A stretch of DNA of 64,000 nucleotides from CAYRTD01 sp964528675 (GCA_964528675.1 CAZGTU010000001.1:118192-182191); one strand, 5' to 3'. Positions 17,301 to 27,900 are shown, numbered from the stretch's first letter. A program made the numbers and translations. Notes: generated by a model from the sequence alone, not told the origin.

Positions 17301-18608
17301 GGAAAGAATTATATCTGTTTTTAAACTGAAGGGATTATTCCTTTCGTATCTTATATGATCGAAACCAGCAGTCTGAGGATTAAATCTATTAATTCCTCCT
17401 CCATCAGTACCTATCCAAATATCCGAACTGCTATGCTCAATAAATGAGGTGATTTTATTATTTGACAGTGAGTTTTTTGTATTATAAAGATGCTGATAAT
17501 GATTCAATTTTATTTTATTGAAATCGAGTTTACTAATTCCTCCCTGATAGGTTCCGATCCATAAATCACCATGATTATCAGAACTTATACATTTAATAGT
17601 ATTTCCTGCCAGACTATTATAGAAATAATCTTCATGGGTGTATACAATGAATTTACCTTTTCTTCTTTCGTACTTATTTAAACCTTCATTCTCAGTACCG
17701 ATCCATAAGTTATCATCCTTATCATATTTCAATGCAAAAATTGTATTTCCGGATATACCGCTTTCCATAGATGGATCATAAGAGTGACTACTGATAAATT
17801 TTTTAGTATTCAGATTGAATTCAAAAAGCCCAAGTCCCCAGCTTCCAATATATATTATACTACCTGGTCCATTCTCAATACAGGTCACGATTTTCTGTTC
17901 AGGGCTAAAAACATCTTTATCCTTATAATGATAGAATCTTTCAAAGTTATCTGTTGCCTGGTTATAAATCGCAAAACCATTATTGGTTCCTACCAAAAGT
18001 TTATCATCATGACTGAATAGATGAGTAATATTATTACTGTTTATACTATTGGCATTGGTTTTATCATGCCTGTAAATTTTCAGCTCTCCTCCCGGAGTGA
18101 TGCAATTAAGACCATCGAATGTACCTATCCATATATTCTCCTGTTGATCCTTCACTATTGCTCTTATGGCATAATTCGAAAGTTGTATTTTGTTACCCAA
18201 TGAGTCTGTTCCATTTTCAAGTTCGATACTTCCGGTCTCACGAAAGAACTTATATAAACCCTTATCGGTTCCTATTAATAAATCATTGACTTGATCTTCG
18301 TAAAGACAATATACATTTAACCTTGAATTTTTCTCCCCATCTTCATTAAAAGGTACATTTACCATTTTGTAACTGTCAAATCTGTTCAGGCCATTACCGG
18401 TACCCACCCACATATAGCCATAACTATCCTGTAGAATGCAATTAACTGTATTGTCGGAAAGACCCTGTTCCGCAGAAAAATTCTGAAAGGTCAAAGCATT
18501 TTGCCCATTAACTTCAATCGCAAAGCTTAATAGTAAAAGACTATGAAGAATGGTTATTAATCTATTTCTGAACCCAAAGCTTATTTTGAATTTTATTTTC
18601 TCACTCAT
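14388..18608 (-). CDS. Hybrid two-component system regulator (HTCS1) of PUL1
   Basis: 1406 residues, one-protein sensor and regulator. A signal peptide (LLLLSFAIEVNGQ) precedes a periplasmic two-propeller sensor of repeated WIGT/GL-type Reg_prop blades (about 35-740) and a Y_Y_Y domain (about 745-815). A membrane helix lies at about 825-845. The cytoplasmic part has HisKA with phospho-acceptor His882 (ISHEIRTPL), HATPase (DDGIGI, GTGVGLSL), a receiver with Asp1194 (SDVIMPEMDG) and Lys in TKPF, and a C-terminal AraC-type double HTH (about 1300-1400). Known HTCS proteins bind an oligosaccharide released from the target glycan and activate the adjacent PUL. It is divergent from the SusC1 train, with a 415-base gap that also holds the micro-ORF. 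Confidence 0.95.
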   Translation of the reverse strand: MSEKIKFKISFGFRNRLITILHSLLLLSFAIEVNGQNALTFQNFSAEQGLSDNTVNCILQDSYGYMWVGTGNGLNRFDSYKMVNVPFNEDGEKNSRLNVYCLYEDQVNDLLIGTDKGLYKFFRETGSIELENGTDSLGNKIQLSNYAIRAIVKDQQENIWIGTFDGLNCITPGGELKIYRHDKTNANSINSNNITHLFSHDDKLLVGTNNGFAIYNQATDNFERFYHYKDKDVFSPEQKIVTCIENGPGSIIYIGSWGLGLFEFNLNTKKFISSHSYDPSMESGISGNTIFALKYDKDDNLWIGTENEGLNKYERRKGKFIVYTHEDYFYNSLAGNTIKCISSDNHGDLWIGTYQGGISKLDFNKIKLNHYQHLYNTKNSLSNNKITSFIEHSSSDIWIGTDGGGINRFNPQTAGFDHIRYERNNPFSLKTDIILSLEVLDNGKIWAGTYNEGINVLDESGRLISSYKMNLQDSLSLSGNNICAVFQDSRSGIWVGVYYDIPCIYRGNGEFLRIKYPLNSNHAIRDIRDFHEDEDGNIWMGSNGYLFRLDSIRGEKLYFKKFNIFGDSNKNYITTITSIEEDKEGNLWIGTKGRGLVKFLPRSGRSTVFTSKNGLPSDNIESLTVYQDGSLWVGTTDGLIQINTHYSENNDKLILRSYDSHDGLQGDVFNVNAALTTRDGMLLFGGNNGFNAFYPWKLKSNEHLPPVYITGLEINHQNIGKENDILAGRSIQSTNTIDLDYRENTVSLFFTAVELKNSEKVIYKYRLEGFEDHWNFAGVERKATYTNLAPGNYTFRVQATNSDGKWNSQGTSLNILISPPWWQTYWALGLYVVLVTMVVLLFRKYLLHTERKRNELRFEKIKVEKARELNDMKVQFFTNISHEIRTPLTLILGPVQELLSKWDYEPKQKLQLDLIMRNTKRLFQLVDQLMDFRKIENETLPYSPSNAELVSLMKVIFTDFQYLASNKNIDYSFSSSHEEFIYYFDTDKIQKIVNNIIANAFKFTRVNGKIAVRLIIDEERKTFTIKVLDDGIGIEEEHLDKVFDPFYQAHGEYFKKFKGTGVGLSLCKSLVRIMKGDIYVKSSTVGNVEQDFNTVFTVTCPILPGKLEEVQDVQKDSHKSLISSGLITDGSYDLKNGDNSEIDLPLVLLIEDNSDVRTFIESQLSDEYSFIFAHNGKEGLSKAQEHIPQIIISDVIMPEMDGVEMCKLLKSTPETSHIPVIMLSAKTSELNILEGLNTGADSYLTKPFNINILRLYLKNTLQTRQKLQERYRSDYNLSDLKVCSNKTDEDFLRTVIKKIRENISEFEFGVDELAREVGMSRTNFYKKIRSLTGMTVNDFVKNLKLKVAADLLVNSDYNVNEVAYHIGMKDASYFSRCFKETFGSLPSEFVKLNLKTIEGFNKEKDH

Positions 18609-18846
18609 ACAACATCATCTCGCTGATCAATAAATGAACTGGAAAGATTAAGACCAATAAAAAATAACTTTTGATTTTAGCTATTTGAAAAGCAATAATA
18701 ATGTAAAAAGTTGAAATTATCAATCTATCTAACCAGTCACAGAATAAGAAAAAGGTGAATATCATACAAAACATATGAAAAACGTCCAAAAGAAGATTTT
18801 CATGTTTAAATGGAGAATATTCATCATGCGGTGTTTTCAGAGAAAT

Positions 18847-18854
18847 TACATTTG
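18847..18854 (+). promoter_or_regulatory. TAnnTTTG -7 box candidate for the PUL1 operon
   Basis: TACATTTG is an exact -7 consensus match. It lies 25 bases before the ATG of the 46-codon micro-ORF and 169 bases before SusC1. A -33 TTG is not evident, which is common for activator-dependent HTCS promoters. If used, the transcript would start just upstream of the micro-ORF. Confidence 0.4.
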
Positions 18855-18879
18855 AGCATGTTGAAATCTGAAAAAACAT

Positions 18880-19020
18880 ATGCTTAAAAAAATAATACGA
18901 TCCGGACTGAAGATTAACTCTATTCCTAAAGAAGAGCGCAATATGACATTTTTGGATTATATTTTTATAATTCTGCTTATCTTCTTGATTATCCTTCCTT
19001 TTTTAATATTCAATTTTTGA
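18880..19020 (+). CDS. 46-residue membrane micro-protein directly upstream of SusC1
   Basis: ATG at 18880, TGA at 19018-19020, only 3 bases before the SusC1 ATG. The N-terminal 20 residues are basic and polar (MLKKIIRSGLKINSIPKEER). They are followed by a strongly hydrophobic segment (DYIFIILLIFLIILPFLIFNF) long enough for one membrane span, predicted to sit with its N-terminus in the cytoplasm. It has its own exact TAnnTTTG box upstream. It resembles no family I know. It could be a real small membrane protein or a leader whose translation couples to SusC; chance cannot be ruled out because the region is T-rich. Confidence 0.4.
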   Translation: MLKKIIRSGLKINSIPKEERNMTFLDYIFIILLIFLIILPFLIFNF

Positions 19021-19023
19021 GCA

Positions 19024-22000
19024 ATGATAAAAATCCACTTTAATAGAAACCATATTATTTTTCTGGCTCTGCTACTAATCTGCTCCCTGAAAACTGCAAA
19101 GGCACAGGAAAGTGAGGCGACCGTCACGGGTGTGGTAACCGACGCACTAACGGGAGACCCTCTCATTGGAGCTAACGTGCATATAAAAGGCACCACCCGG
19201 GGTATGATTACCGGAACTGAGGGAGCATTTTCCATTAATGTCGCCGGTTTTGACAATCCCGTATTGGTTTTTTCTTATATCGGTTATGAGAAAAAAGAGA
19301 TAGAGGTCTCCGGAAGATCAAAGCTGGATGTTGAATTAGAACAGGATATTACCGATCTGGATGAAATTCAGGTCATCGGATACGGTGTTCAAAAAAAGAG
19401 AGTAGTTACAGGATCGATCTCTTCGATAGATGCCGAGGAAATAAGTCGCAGTGCATCATCAGGTCTTGACCAGGCTTTGCAGGGAAAATCTGCAGGCATA
19501 TTTGTTACACAAAACTCTAATGCACCGGGTGGAGGAGTGTCTATAAGGATTAGGGGAATACACTCAACTACCGGTGGCAATGAACCATTGTATGTTGTGG
19601 ATGGAGTTCCGGTTAGCAATTCAAACGATTTTGTAAGTGTTGTCAACGGTGGTCAGGGAGGAAGTCCCCTCACCGCAATAAACCCTGAAGATATTGAATC
19701 GATTGAGATACTTAAGGACGCATCCGCCGCTGCTATTTATGGAACCCGTGCTGCAGCAGGGGTTGTTTTAATAACAACTAAAAAGGGTCAAAAGGGAGAG
19801 TCGAAAATAGATTTCAATTCTTACTTTGGGGTTCAGGAGATTACGAAAAAGATTGATCTCACCAATGCCAGGGAATTTGCACTACTTGATAATGAAATAA
19901 GAGCAAATGCTCAAAAGCCCCTTAACAACGAACTCTTTAATCCTGAACGCTTGGGAGTGGGCACGAACTGGCAAGATCAAATATATACAAAAGGAAGTCT
20001 TCAAAATTATAACCTAAGAGTAACCGGTGGAAGCGATAAATCAACTTATATGCTTTCAGGAAACTACCATCAAAATAAGGGTGTTGTGAAAAATTCGGGT
20101 TTCAGACGCTATTCTTTTAGAATTAATACCGATAATAAGATCAATGACTGGATAAAAGCCGGTAATAATTTCACTTACACAAACATCCATGAAGACTATG
20201 TGATTACCGACAGTGATACATGGGGTGCCATCAGCAATGCACTAAGACAAATGCCTACTGTACCGGTATTCCTTGATAATGGAAAATACGGAGGTATGGT
20301 AGAGGTATTCGATTACACTGTGAGGAATCCTGTAGCAATAACAGACGAATGGAAACAGGATATTGAGAAAAACTATGTTTTGGGGGATGTCAACCTTGAA
20401 ATTACCCCAATGGAAAACCTTACTTTCCGTTCTGTCTTGGGTTTAGAATACAAAGCGGGTATGCAATCCTTTTTCCAGCCTGAAGATATTGGAGGCGGGT
20501 TAGTTGATGAGATAAACATTAAAAAAGAATATCGTAATTCCCGTCAAAAGCTTTTATATGATAACATTCTCACCTATGCCGGAAAGATCAATGAATCGCA
20601 TAATTATTCAATAATGCTGGGAACCAGTTTCCAACACTGGAAAGGAGAAGGGATCAATGCATCAGGACAGGAGTTTCCAAGCAATAGTCCCGATTGGGAT
20701 TTAAGCATGTCTACCAATGGCACCAGAAATGCAGGGGGTTCCACCTGGAGTGGGGCGTATGTTTCACAGTTTGGGAGAATAACTTATGATTATAAGAACA
20801 AATACTTGTTTACAAGTAATATTCGCCGCGATGGTTCCACCAAATTCGGTCCGAAAAAGCGACATGGTGTTTTTCCTTCATTTTCAGCAGGCTGGAGATT
20901 TACTGATGAAAACTTTGCAGAAAGATTCAGAAATATTCTGACAGATGGAAAGTTGCGCTTTGGGTATGGCCTTGTGGGTAGTGATGCGATAGGCAGCTTC
21001 AGGTATTTATCCCTGCTCAGCAGCTTCGAATACACCTTGAATGGTCAGACAGTAAAAGGATATGCTCCAAAAAGTCTGGAGAACCCTGGTATACAATGGG
21101 AGTCTTCTGAACAATACAGCCTTGGTGCAGACCTGAGCTTTTTGAGAAATAAAATTACACTGGTACTGGATTACTATCTCAAAAATACAACAGGCATGTT
21201 GATCCCTATGCCCGTACCCGCCACTTCGGGTATATACCCCAAGGTTCCTTCCAATCAGGGTCAGTTATCACAGGCATTTCCCATCGTAAACATCGGGGAG
21301 GTAGTGAATGAAGGTATAGAACTGGAATTGGTTTACAAAAAGGCGGAGGGATCCTTTCATTATTCATTAGGCACCAATTTCTCATACATGAAAAACGAGG
21401 TGACCGATATGGGTTATGAAGGAAACGCATTTAACTCATACAGATTTGCAGGAACAACCGTTACCCGGACTGAGGTTGGCCAGCCCATAGGTTCATTCTA
21501 CGGTTATGTTACTGATGGCATTTTTCAGAATTATGACGAAATAGCAGAACATGCCGATCAGGGAAATACCGATTCGTACACATATGACAGGAATCTGGAT
21601 CCTTCTCCTCATCGCTATACATCCCCGGGTGATATCAGATTTAAAGACCTCAATATGGACGGTGTAATTAATGAACAGGACAGAACTTTTATAGGAAGCC
21701 CTTTCCCCGATTTCATTTATGGTCTCAATCTCGGTGCTAATTACAGGAACTTCTCCATATCTCTATTTTTACAAGGGGTTATTGGAAGTGAGATAATGAA
21801 TCTGAACCGGTATTTCAGTGAGGGCATGGTAGGTTTTGGAAACTTTTCTACTGATGCCATGAATAGATGGACAACTGAAGAACCCGACCAGGATTTTCCC
21901 CGGGCCATTATGACCGATCCGAATGATAATATACGTATATCCGATCGCTGGATGGAATCGGGAGATTATGCAAGGGTTAAAAGCATACAGCTAAGCTATT

Positions 22001-22206
22001 CCATTCCTTCTCCCTTACTTCAGCGATGGAAAATGAGGTCACTGTCAATTTATATTACCGGTAAAAATCTTATTACTATTACCAACTATTCAGGTTATGA
22101 TCCGGACATCGGCTCATTCCAGGGAAATGCCCAGGAGTCGGGAGTGGATATGGGGAGGTACCCTCTTTCACGGACTCTTTTATTCGGAATCAATATAGGA
22201 CTATAA
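19024..22206 (+). CDS. susC: SusC/RagA-type TonB-dependent glycan transporter (PUL1)
   Basis: 1060 residues. A signal peptide ends at KTAKAQ. It is followed by a carboxypeptidase-regulatory-like domain (VTGVVTDALTGDPLIGANV..., about 35-110), the plug (VIGYGVQKKRVVTGSI, LQGKSAGIFVTQNSNAPGGG, IRGIHSTTGG..., YVVDGVPV, IESIEILKDASAAAIYGTRAAAGVVLITTKKG) and a 22-strand barrel ending in SRTLLFGINIGL. Together with SusD it forms the outer-membrane pedal-bin importer for oligosaccharides. SusD follows after 7 bases, so the two are co-translated. Likely induced through HTCS1. Confidence 0.97.
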   Translation: MIKIHFNRNHIIFLALLLICSLKTAKAQESEATVTGVVTDALTGDPLIGANVHIKGTTRGMITGTEGAFSINVAGFDNPVLVFSYIGYEKKEIEVSGRSKLDVELEQDITDLDEIQVIGYGVQKKRVVTGSISSIDAEEISRSASSGLDQALQGKSAGIFVTQNSNAPGGGVSIRIRGIHSTTGGNEPLYVVDGVPVSNSNDFVSVVNGGQGGSPLTAINPEDIESIEILKDASAAAIYGTRAAAGVVLITTKKGQKGESKIDFNSYFGVQEITKKIDLTNAREFALLDNEIRANAQKPLNNELFNPERLGVGTNWQDQIYTKGSLQNYNLRVTGGSDKSTYMLSGNYHQNKGVVKNSGFRRYSFRINTDNKINDWIKAGNNFTYTNIHEDYVITDSDTWGAISNALRQMPTVPVFLDNGKYGGMVEVFDYTVRNPVAITDEWKQDIEKNYVLGDVNLEITPMENLTFRSVLGLEYKAGMQSFFQPEDIGGGLVDEINIKKEYRNSRQKLLYDNILTYAGKINESHNYSIMLGTSFQHWKGEGINASGQEFPSNSPDWDLSMSTNGTRNAGGSTWSGAYVSQFGRITYDYKNKYLFTSNIRRDGSTKFGPKKRHGVFPSFSAGWRFTDENFAERFRNILTDGKLRFGYGLVGSDAIGSFRYLSLLSSFEYTLNGQTVKGYAPKSLENPGIQWESSEQYSLGADLSFLRNKITLVLDYYLKNTTGMLIPMPVPATSGIYPKVPSNQGQLSQAFPIVNIGEVVNEGIELELVYKKAEGSFHYSLGTNFSYMKNEVTDMGYEGNAFNSYRFAGTTVTRTEVGQPIGSFYGYVTDGIFQNYDEIAEHADQGNTDSYTYDRNLDPSPHRYTSPGDIRFKDLNMDGVINEQDRTFIGSPFPDFIYGLNLGANYRNFSISLFLQGVIGSEIMNLNRYFSEGMVGFGNFSTDAMNRWTTEEPDQDFPRAIMTDPNDNIRISDRWMESGDYARVKSIQLSYSIPSPLLQRWKMRSLSIYITGKNLITITNYSGYDPDIGSFQGNAQESGVDMGRYPLSRTLLFGINIGL

Positions 22207-22213
22207 AATTAAA

Positions 22214-23707
22214 ATGATGAATTACAGAATCTTAATAATATTGATAATTGTATTTTTCTGTGGATGTGAGGACTATCTGGAAATTCGTCCTACAGACAGG
22301 ATAAATACCCAGAGTTACTACCAGACAGAAGAAGATGCAATCGGAGCGGTTAATGCAGCTTATGCCCCTTTACAATATGAAGGATCATTCAAAAAAGAGC
22401 TATGGATTTTTGGAGATATAATGTCGGATGATGCTGTAAAAGCAGGTGCCGGTGCCGGTGATGGAATTGCAACAAGCAGAATTGAAAATTTCACTCTGAC
22501 AGCCGGCAATGAAAGAGTGTATTTTCTCTGGGCAGCCCATTATTCCGGCGTTTATTATTCAAATGTAGTTCTTCAAAAGGTCCCGGAGATGGATATTGAT
22601 CCTGAGCTGAAAGAAAGAATCATTGGTGAGGCATATTTCCTTCGGGCAACTTACTACTTCTACCTGGCCTTTTATTTTGGAGATGTTCCTCTTTACTCCA
22701 CCGTTCCGGATCCGAATAACCTTAATGTGGCCCGCACACCAGTTGACCAGGTTTGGGATCAGGTCATTTCCGATTACCAGGAAGCAGCTAAAAGATTGCC
22801 TGTGGAGTACAGTGGTGAAGATGTTGGAAGGGCTCTTCGCGGAGGAGCTTACGGTATGCTGGCTAAAACGCATCTAATCCTGGAACAATGGGAGGAATGC
22901 ATCAATGCCTGTGAAAAAGTGGAAGAGATATCCAGGCACTATTTACTTCCTGACTATTCCGATTTATGGAATTACTTGAGTTCTAATAATAATGATGAGG
23001 TTTTGTTTGACATACAACATCATTATTACGAAGGAGGCTGGAATGGCACAGGAAATTACATTTCTGAATTCACCGCTCCAAGATACAGGTTCATTGGTGA
23101 AAACAGGGGCTGGGGCTGGGGAGTACCCAGTATTAATCATGTGGAAAATAGCTATGAACAAGGCGACACCCGTAAAAAGGCAAATATTATTTCTCCCGGT
23201 GATTCGATATGGAATATGAATGAAAAAAAATGGTATGTACATAAAGCAGAATATTCGCCTTTCACCGGATATAATGTGAAAAAATATCTTTTTCTTGAGT
23301 ATGATGGCACGAATGCAAGCATGATGTTCTTCCCGCTTAATTTTCATGCTCTCAGGCTTGCAGATGTTCTTCTAATGCATGCAGAAGCATTGAACGAAAC
23401 AAACGGAGGGAGTGCAAAGGCCCATGAATTAGTGAATCAGGTAAGAAGAAGGGCTTTTCAGGACGAGGAACATGATCTGGTCGGTCTTGCACAATCACAG
23501 CTTCGGGAGGCTATCTATAAAGAAAGAAGAACCGAACTGTTCTTTGAAGGATGGAGATGGATTGACCTGGTAAGAACAGGGAGAGTAGAAGAAGCAATGA
23601 TTGCTTTTGGCAAAACAAATTTTGATCCGGAAAAACATACGCTACTGCCCATACCTCAAAGTGAAATGGATATAAATCCTAAGTTGGTTCAGAACCCAGG
23701 GTATTAA
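22214..23707 (+). CDS. susD: SusD/RagB-type glycan-binding lipoprotein (PUL1)
   Basis: 497 residues. The signal ends in a lipobox (IIVFFCGC), giving a surface lipoprotein. It has SusD markers: EDYLEIRPTDRI then SYYQTEEDAIGAVNAAYAPLQ at the start, GEAYFLRATYYFYLAFYFGDVP in the TPR helices, and LRLADVLLMHAEALNE with REAIYKERRTELFFEGWRWIDLVRTG toward the end, closing with LLPIPQSEMDINPKLVQNPGY. It caps the SusC1 barrel and captures the glycan. It is 7 bases after SusC1 and 19 before the next lipoprotein. Confidence 0.97.
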   Translation: MMNYRILIILIIVFFCGCEDYLEIRPTDRINTQSYYQTEEDAIGAVNAAYAPLQYEGSFKKELWIFGDIMSDDAVKAGAGAGDGIATSRIENFTLTAGNERVYFLWAAHYSGVYYSNVVLQKVPEMDIDPELKERIIGEAYFLRATYYFYLAFYFGDVPLYSTVPDPNNLNVARTPVDQVWDQVISDYQEAAKRLPVEYSGEDVGRALRGGAYGMLAKTHLILEQWEECINACEKVEEISRHYLLPDYSDLWNYLSSNNNDEVLFDIQHHYYEGGWNGTGNYISEFTAPRYRFIGENRGWGWGVPSINHVENSYEQGDTRKKANIISPGDSIWNMNEKKWYVHKAEYSPFTGYNVKKYLFLEYDGTNASMMFFPLNFHALRLADVLLMHAEALNETNGGSAKAHELVNQVRRRAFQDEEHDLVGLAQSQLREAIYKERRTELFFEGWRWIDLVRTGRVEEAMIAFGKTNFDPEKHTLLPIPQSEMDINPKLVQNPGY

Positions 23708-23726
23708 CTTTTTAAAATATTGTATA

Positions 23727-24950
23727 ATGAAAATAAGTCATCATATATCCCTTCTCAGCTTCTTTTGTATCATTCTCCCATTTCTGATTACTTCATGCGA
23801 GAAACCGGAGCCGGAAATGCCTGATGAACCATGTATCATAGTACCTGAAGGACCTATTGAGGTGAATGCTCCGGTAGTTTTCAGGCTATGCAGCCAGGCA
23901 GGCACTTTTACGTTATGGACGGGGGATGAAGGCCATGATTATGAAAAATACGGCATGGATAAAGGGATTAGCTTTAATTCAGACTCCCTGGTTTATACTT
24001 ATTCCAAACCGGGGGAATATACAATACATATAGTAGGTATTAATACTGCTAACAGGGAAAAGAAATATGCAGTAAGCACTTATTCCATACAGGTCACAGA
24101 GAACAATGCCGAATTTATCAGCTTTTCTTATGATGAAGTCTTCCCCCCGGTGGAGGGACAAATAGTGGGTGATTCAATCTTTCTGACTGTCCCTTACAAA
24201 ACGGATATTTCCAGCATGAAAGTCAGTTTTGATGCAGGTTTTGCAAAGGTTTACGTAAATGACAGTCTTCAGGTCAGTAATGTAACTGCAAACGACTTCA
24301 GCAATCCGGTAAATTACAAGCTTGTATCCTGGAATCAGGAGACAACAAAAGAATATACGGTTGTAGTTGACAAGATCCCACCGAAATCGGAAAAAGAGCT
24401 GATCAGTTTCTCATTCAAGGATGTAGAGGATAGCACAATAATATACCATGACTCTTTGAAGATAGTTAGCATTGTTCCTTTTGGGACAAAAATAAATAAT
24501 CTGATAGCAGAGTTTTCAGTCTCTGAAAGTGCAGTAATGAAAGTGGACGGTAAAATTCAGGAAAGTGGTAAAACAGCAAATAACTTTTTAAAGGATGTTG
24601 ATTATGAAATTGTAGCAGAAGATGGCTCATCCAAAGTTTATGACCTCATTATAAAGGAAGGGCCCAATGACAGGAACAATTTTCTCTATTTCGCTTTCAC
24701 AGAGCCGCAGGCAGTCGGTGTAATCGATAATGAGAATCGTACAATAACAGTCGAGGTTCCCGAAGGCACCGATCTTTCATCTCTTACTCCGGTAATAAGT
24801 ACTTCAAAAAATTCCACTGTCTATATTGGTGGTGAAGAACAGATAAGTGGTGAGTCTGTCGTAGATTTTACAAACCCTGTATATTATATCGTTAAAGCCG
24901 AAAATGGTGATATCGCACTATATACTGTACATGTAAAACAAATAACATAA
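23727..24950 (+). CDS. Surface glycan-binding-like lipoprotein (SusE/F position)
   Basis: 407 residues. The lipobox is ILPFLITSC. Residues about 35-130 resemble a PKD domain (PVVFRLCSQAGTFTLWTGDEGHDYEKY, ending in YSKPGEYTIHIVG). Three related beta-sandwich repeats of about 90 residues follow, each starting with a FISFSF/LYFAF-type strand. Each carries V(P/E)xGT-IxxLxxxF and VxxxxxxxSGxTANDF (or SVVDF) motifs and ends in a YTVxV-type strand. These resemble DUF5018-like cadherin-like modules used as spacers. The position right after SusD is that of the surface glycan-binding protein (SGBP) in other PULs; binding itself is inferred, and no aromatic binding platform can be pointed to. Confidence 0.7.
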   Translation: MKISHHISLLSFFCIILPFLITSCEKPEPEMPDEPCIIVPEGPIEVNAPVVFRLCSQAGTFTLWTGDEGHDYEKYGMDKGISFNSDSLVYTYSKPGEYTIHIVGINTANREKKYAVSTYSIQVTENNAEFISFSYDEVFPPVEGQIVGDSIFLTVPYKTDISSMKVSFDAGFAKVYVNDSLQVSNVTANDFSNPVNYKLVSWNQETTKEYTVVVDKIPPKSEKELISFSFKDVEDSTIIYHDSLKIVSIVPFGTKINNLIAEFSVSESAVMKVDGKIQESGKTANNFLKDVDYEIVAEDGSSKVYDLIIKEGPNDRNNFLYFAFTEPQAVGVIDNENRTITVEVPEGTDLSSLTPVISTSKNSTVYIGGEEQISGESVVDFTNPVYYIVKAENGDIALYTVHVKQIT

Positions 24951-24973
24951 TTACTAATCTAAATTTAATTACT

Positions 24974-27900
24974 ATGAAAAAAATGTTAACCTTAATTTTA
25001 ATGCTTGGTTTTTTAATTGGCCATAGTGTCAGCCTGAAAGCCCAGTTAATTACTGCTGACGGCACCGTAGAGGCGGCCTGGGATGCCGCGGAATATCGCA
25101 GCATAGAAAATGTCCTTGAGGGGGCAGATAACATTAGCAGTGAAAATGATTTCAGTGCTAAATATAAAATCCTCTGGGATGCCCAGGGCATCTATCTCCT
25201 CATTGAAGTCCTTGACGATACACTTACCACCACTGAAGCACAGTATTTCAAGAATGATATGGCTGAAGTGTACTTTGATATGGATAATTCCAAAAATATT
25301 CTTAAACCAGGTGCCCCCTGGAATGTTACTGCTTATGATGAAAATGATTACCAGTTTTCACTGACAATTGGTGATGATGCAGTATCCGGAGGACCTGATG
25401 GAGCAGATGTAAGTTTTGGTTCAGACCTGACAACAGCGGGAAAATATATACTGGAATTTCACTTTGACTGGTCCGATCTTGGTCTCACTGAAGCCCTAAC
25501 AGAATCAGCAGTCATCGGATTCGACATCACCCTTGGTGATAATGATAACAGTACATCAAGAGATTCCTACCTCGGATGGAATACCACATCCGGCGAAGCC
25601 TATCACGACCCGAGTCTCTTCGGCGTTCTTGAACTGGTTTCAGGGAATCTGACATCAGTACCGGAAGGTGTTACGATTGATGGTAAACCTGATCCCGTTT
25701 GGTATGATGTTCCTGAATATAAAATCAATAAAGTTTTACAGGGCGGTCCGGAAATAGCTGCTGATGATCTTAGCGGAAGCTTTAAAACTTATTATGATGA
25801 AAATGGATTTTATATCTGGGCAGTAGTGAAAGATGATACTCTTACAACAGAGGCACATCCTAAATACTTCAATAATGATATGATGGAGATCTATTTCGAT
25901 CTGGATAATTCCAAAAATCCACTACCCGAAGGATCATGGTGGAACGTCAGTTCATATGACGATAATGATTACCAGTTTAACTATGTTTTTTCTCAGGATA
26001 CAGTTTATGGCAAGACAAAGATACCTCACATTGCCCATGTAGTGGATACCGGTAACTTTTATGCCGTTGAAATGATGTTTCCATGGGACAGCCTTGGTCT
26101 TGATGCACCATTGGTTCAGGGAGATACCATAGGGTTTGATATCTTCATAGGAGATAATGACAGCACTTCAGCCAGGCAGAGGATGTTAAGCTGGCATTCA
26201 ATTGACGGTGAAGCCTATCATGATGCGAGCAGATTCGGAACACTTGTTCTTGCTGAAGGCGGTAAAACACTTGTTCCTGAAGGTATAGTTATTGATGGCA
26301 AAAAAGATCCACTATGGGCAGAAATGGAAAAGAGGCCCATCAATACAGTTGTAAGCGGTGAAGAATCCATAAGAGATGGGCTCGATTTTAGTGGTTACCA
26401 TCAGCTATACTGGGATGAGAATTCTATTTATCTTCTGGTTCAGGTAAATGATGATACTCTTACTACTACAGAAGATCTGGCATATTGGAAAGTCGATAAT
26501 ATTGAAGTATACTTGGATATGGACAACTCAAAAAATCCCTGTCCGGGATGCCCCTGGAATGAGTCTTCATACGATGAAAATGATTTTCAGTACCAATTAC
26601 GTATCGGAGGTGAGTTGATGAACGGATATGCCGAATACAGTCAGAATATATTTGAAGGTGGATACCTGGTAGAGTATAAGTTTCCATTTGATTCTATGAA
26701 TATTGAAAAAGATTTTGCTGTCAATGATCTGATTGGCTTTGACATCTATATTACTGACAATGATAACAATAACACCAGGGATGCTCAGTTGAGCTGGTTT
26801 GATGATTCAGGTGAGGCTTATCATATTGCCAGTAAATTCGGCACCATAGAACTTGCAGAAAATGGCAAAACCATTCCAAGTAATGAATGTGAGATTATAC
26901 CTCCCACTACTCCGGTAAATCTTGCTTACGAAAACCTTACTTCCAGTTTTATAATTAGCTGGGATGCCTCTGAAGATAATGTTGCTGTGTATGGATACGA
27001 AGTTTACCGCGTCGATGGAGACGACACCATTCTCATTGGCTCTGTTTTCGACCCACAAATGGAAATCTTTGATTTTGAATCTGAAGGTAACTATAATTTC
27101 CTTGTAAGAGCCTATGATGAATGTAATAATTATTCCCTCTACAGCGATGAAGTGGCAGTGGTTGCTCCAAAAGTTCTAAAATACAATGTAGTCAAATCCG
27201 ATTCGGAGATAACGCTTGACGGAAAGCCTGATGAAGCTATCTGGGAAAATGCTGTATGGGATACCGCAAGCATATACAAAATCGATGCAAGTAATGACGC
27301 TGAGGAAACAATTCCTGAAGAACAGGATCTACATACTGTATTCGCGATGACATGGGATGAAGATTATCTCTATGCCTTCGCCGATATATCCGATGCAGCT
27401 GTGACTAACTGGGATGGCAGCTCAAATGACTGGGACACACGAAATGTACCTTTTCAGTTCGATTGTATTGAATTCTGTATTGGCGGTTCTAACGAACGTT
27501 ATGTATCTGATGCAGGTTTAAAACCCGGAGATACTCAATGGAGATTTAATACAGGTGTTAGCGATGTAATTACAGGAAATCCAGGGAATGCTGATCTGAA
27601 TTCTTATAGTGTAGAATTCGCCGAAGGAATCAGCCTGAGAAATGCAGGTGGTTATACATTCGAAATAAAATTCCCATGGGATGCGGTTTTCAGAGATATC
27701 GACATACCAGCAGACCTCGGAGTAGGAACTGAACTACTTTTCACTATGATCACTATTGATAATGATGGAAGAAAAGACGGAGATATGTTTCTCAGAGATC
27801 ATGAAGTAGCCTATTTTGATGGCACAGGGAATCATTGGAAACAAACCAATGGATACAAAACCATGACATTGGGCGGTTTATCTTCTATTAAGGAAAGTAA

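Noticed and set aside
18601..18879. 92-codon minus-strand frame overlapping the HTCS1 start
   Set aside because: It is hydrophobic by T/A composition only, overlaps the start of HTCS1, and shows no family resemblance.
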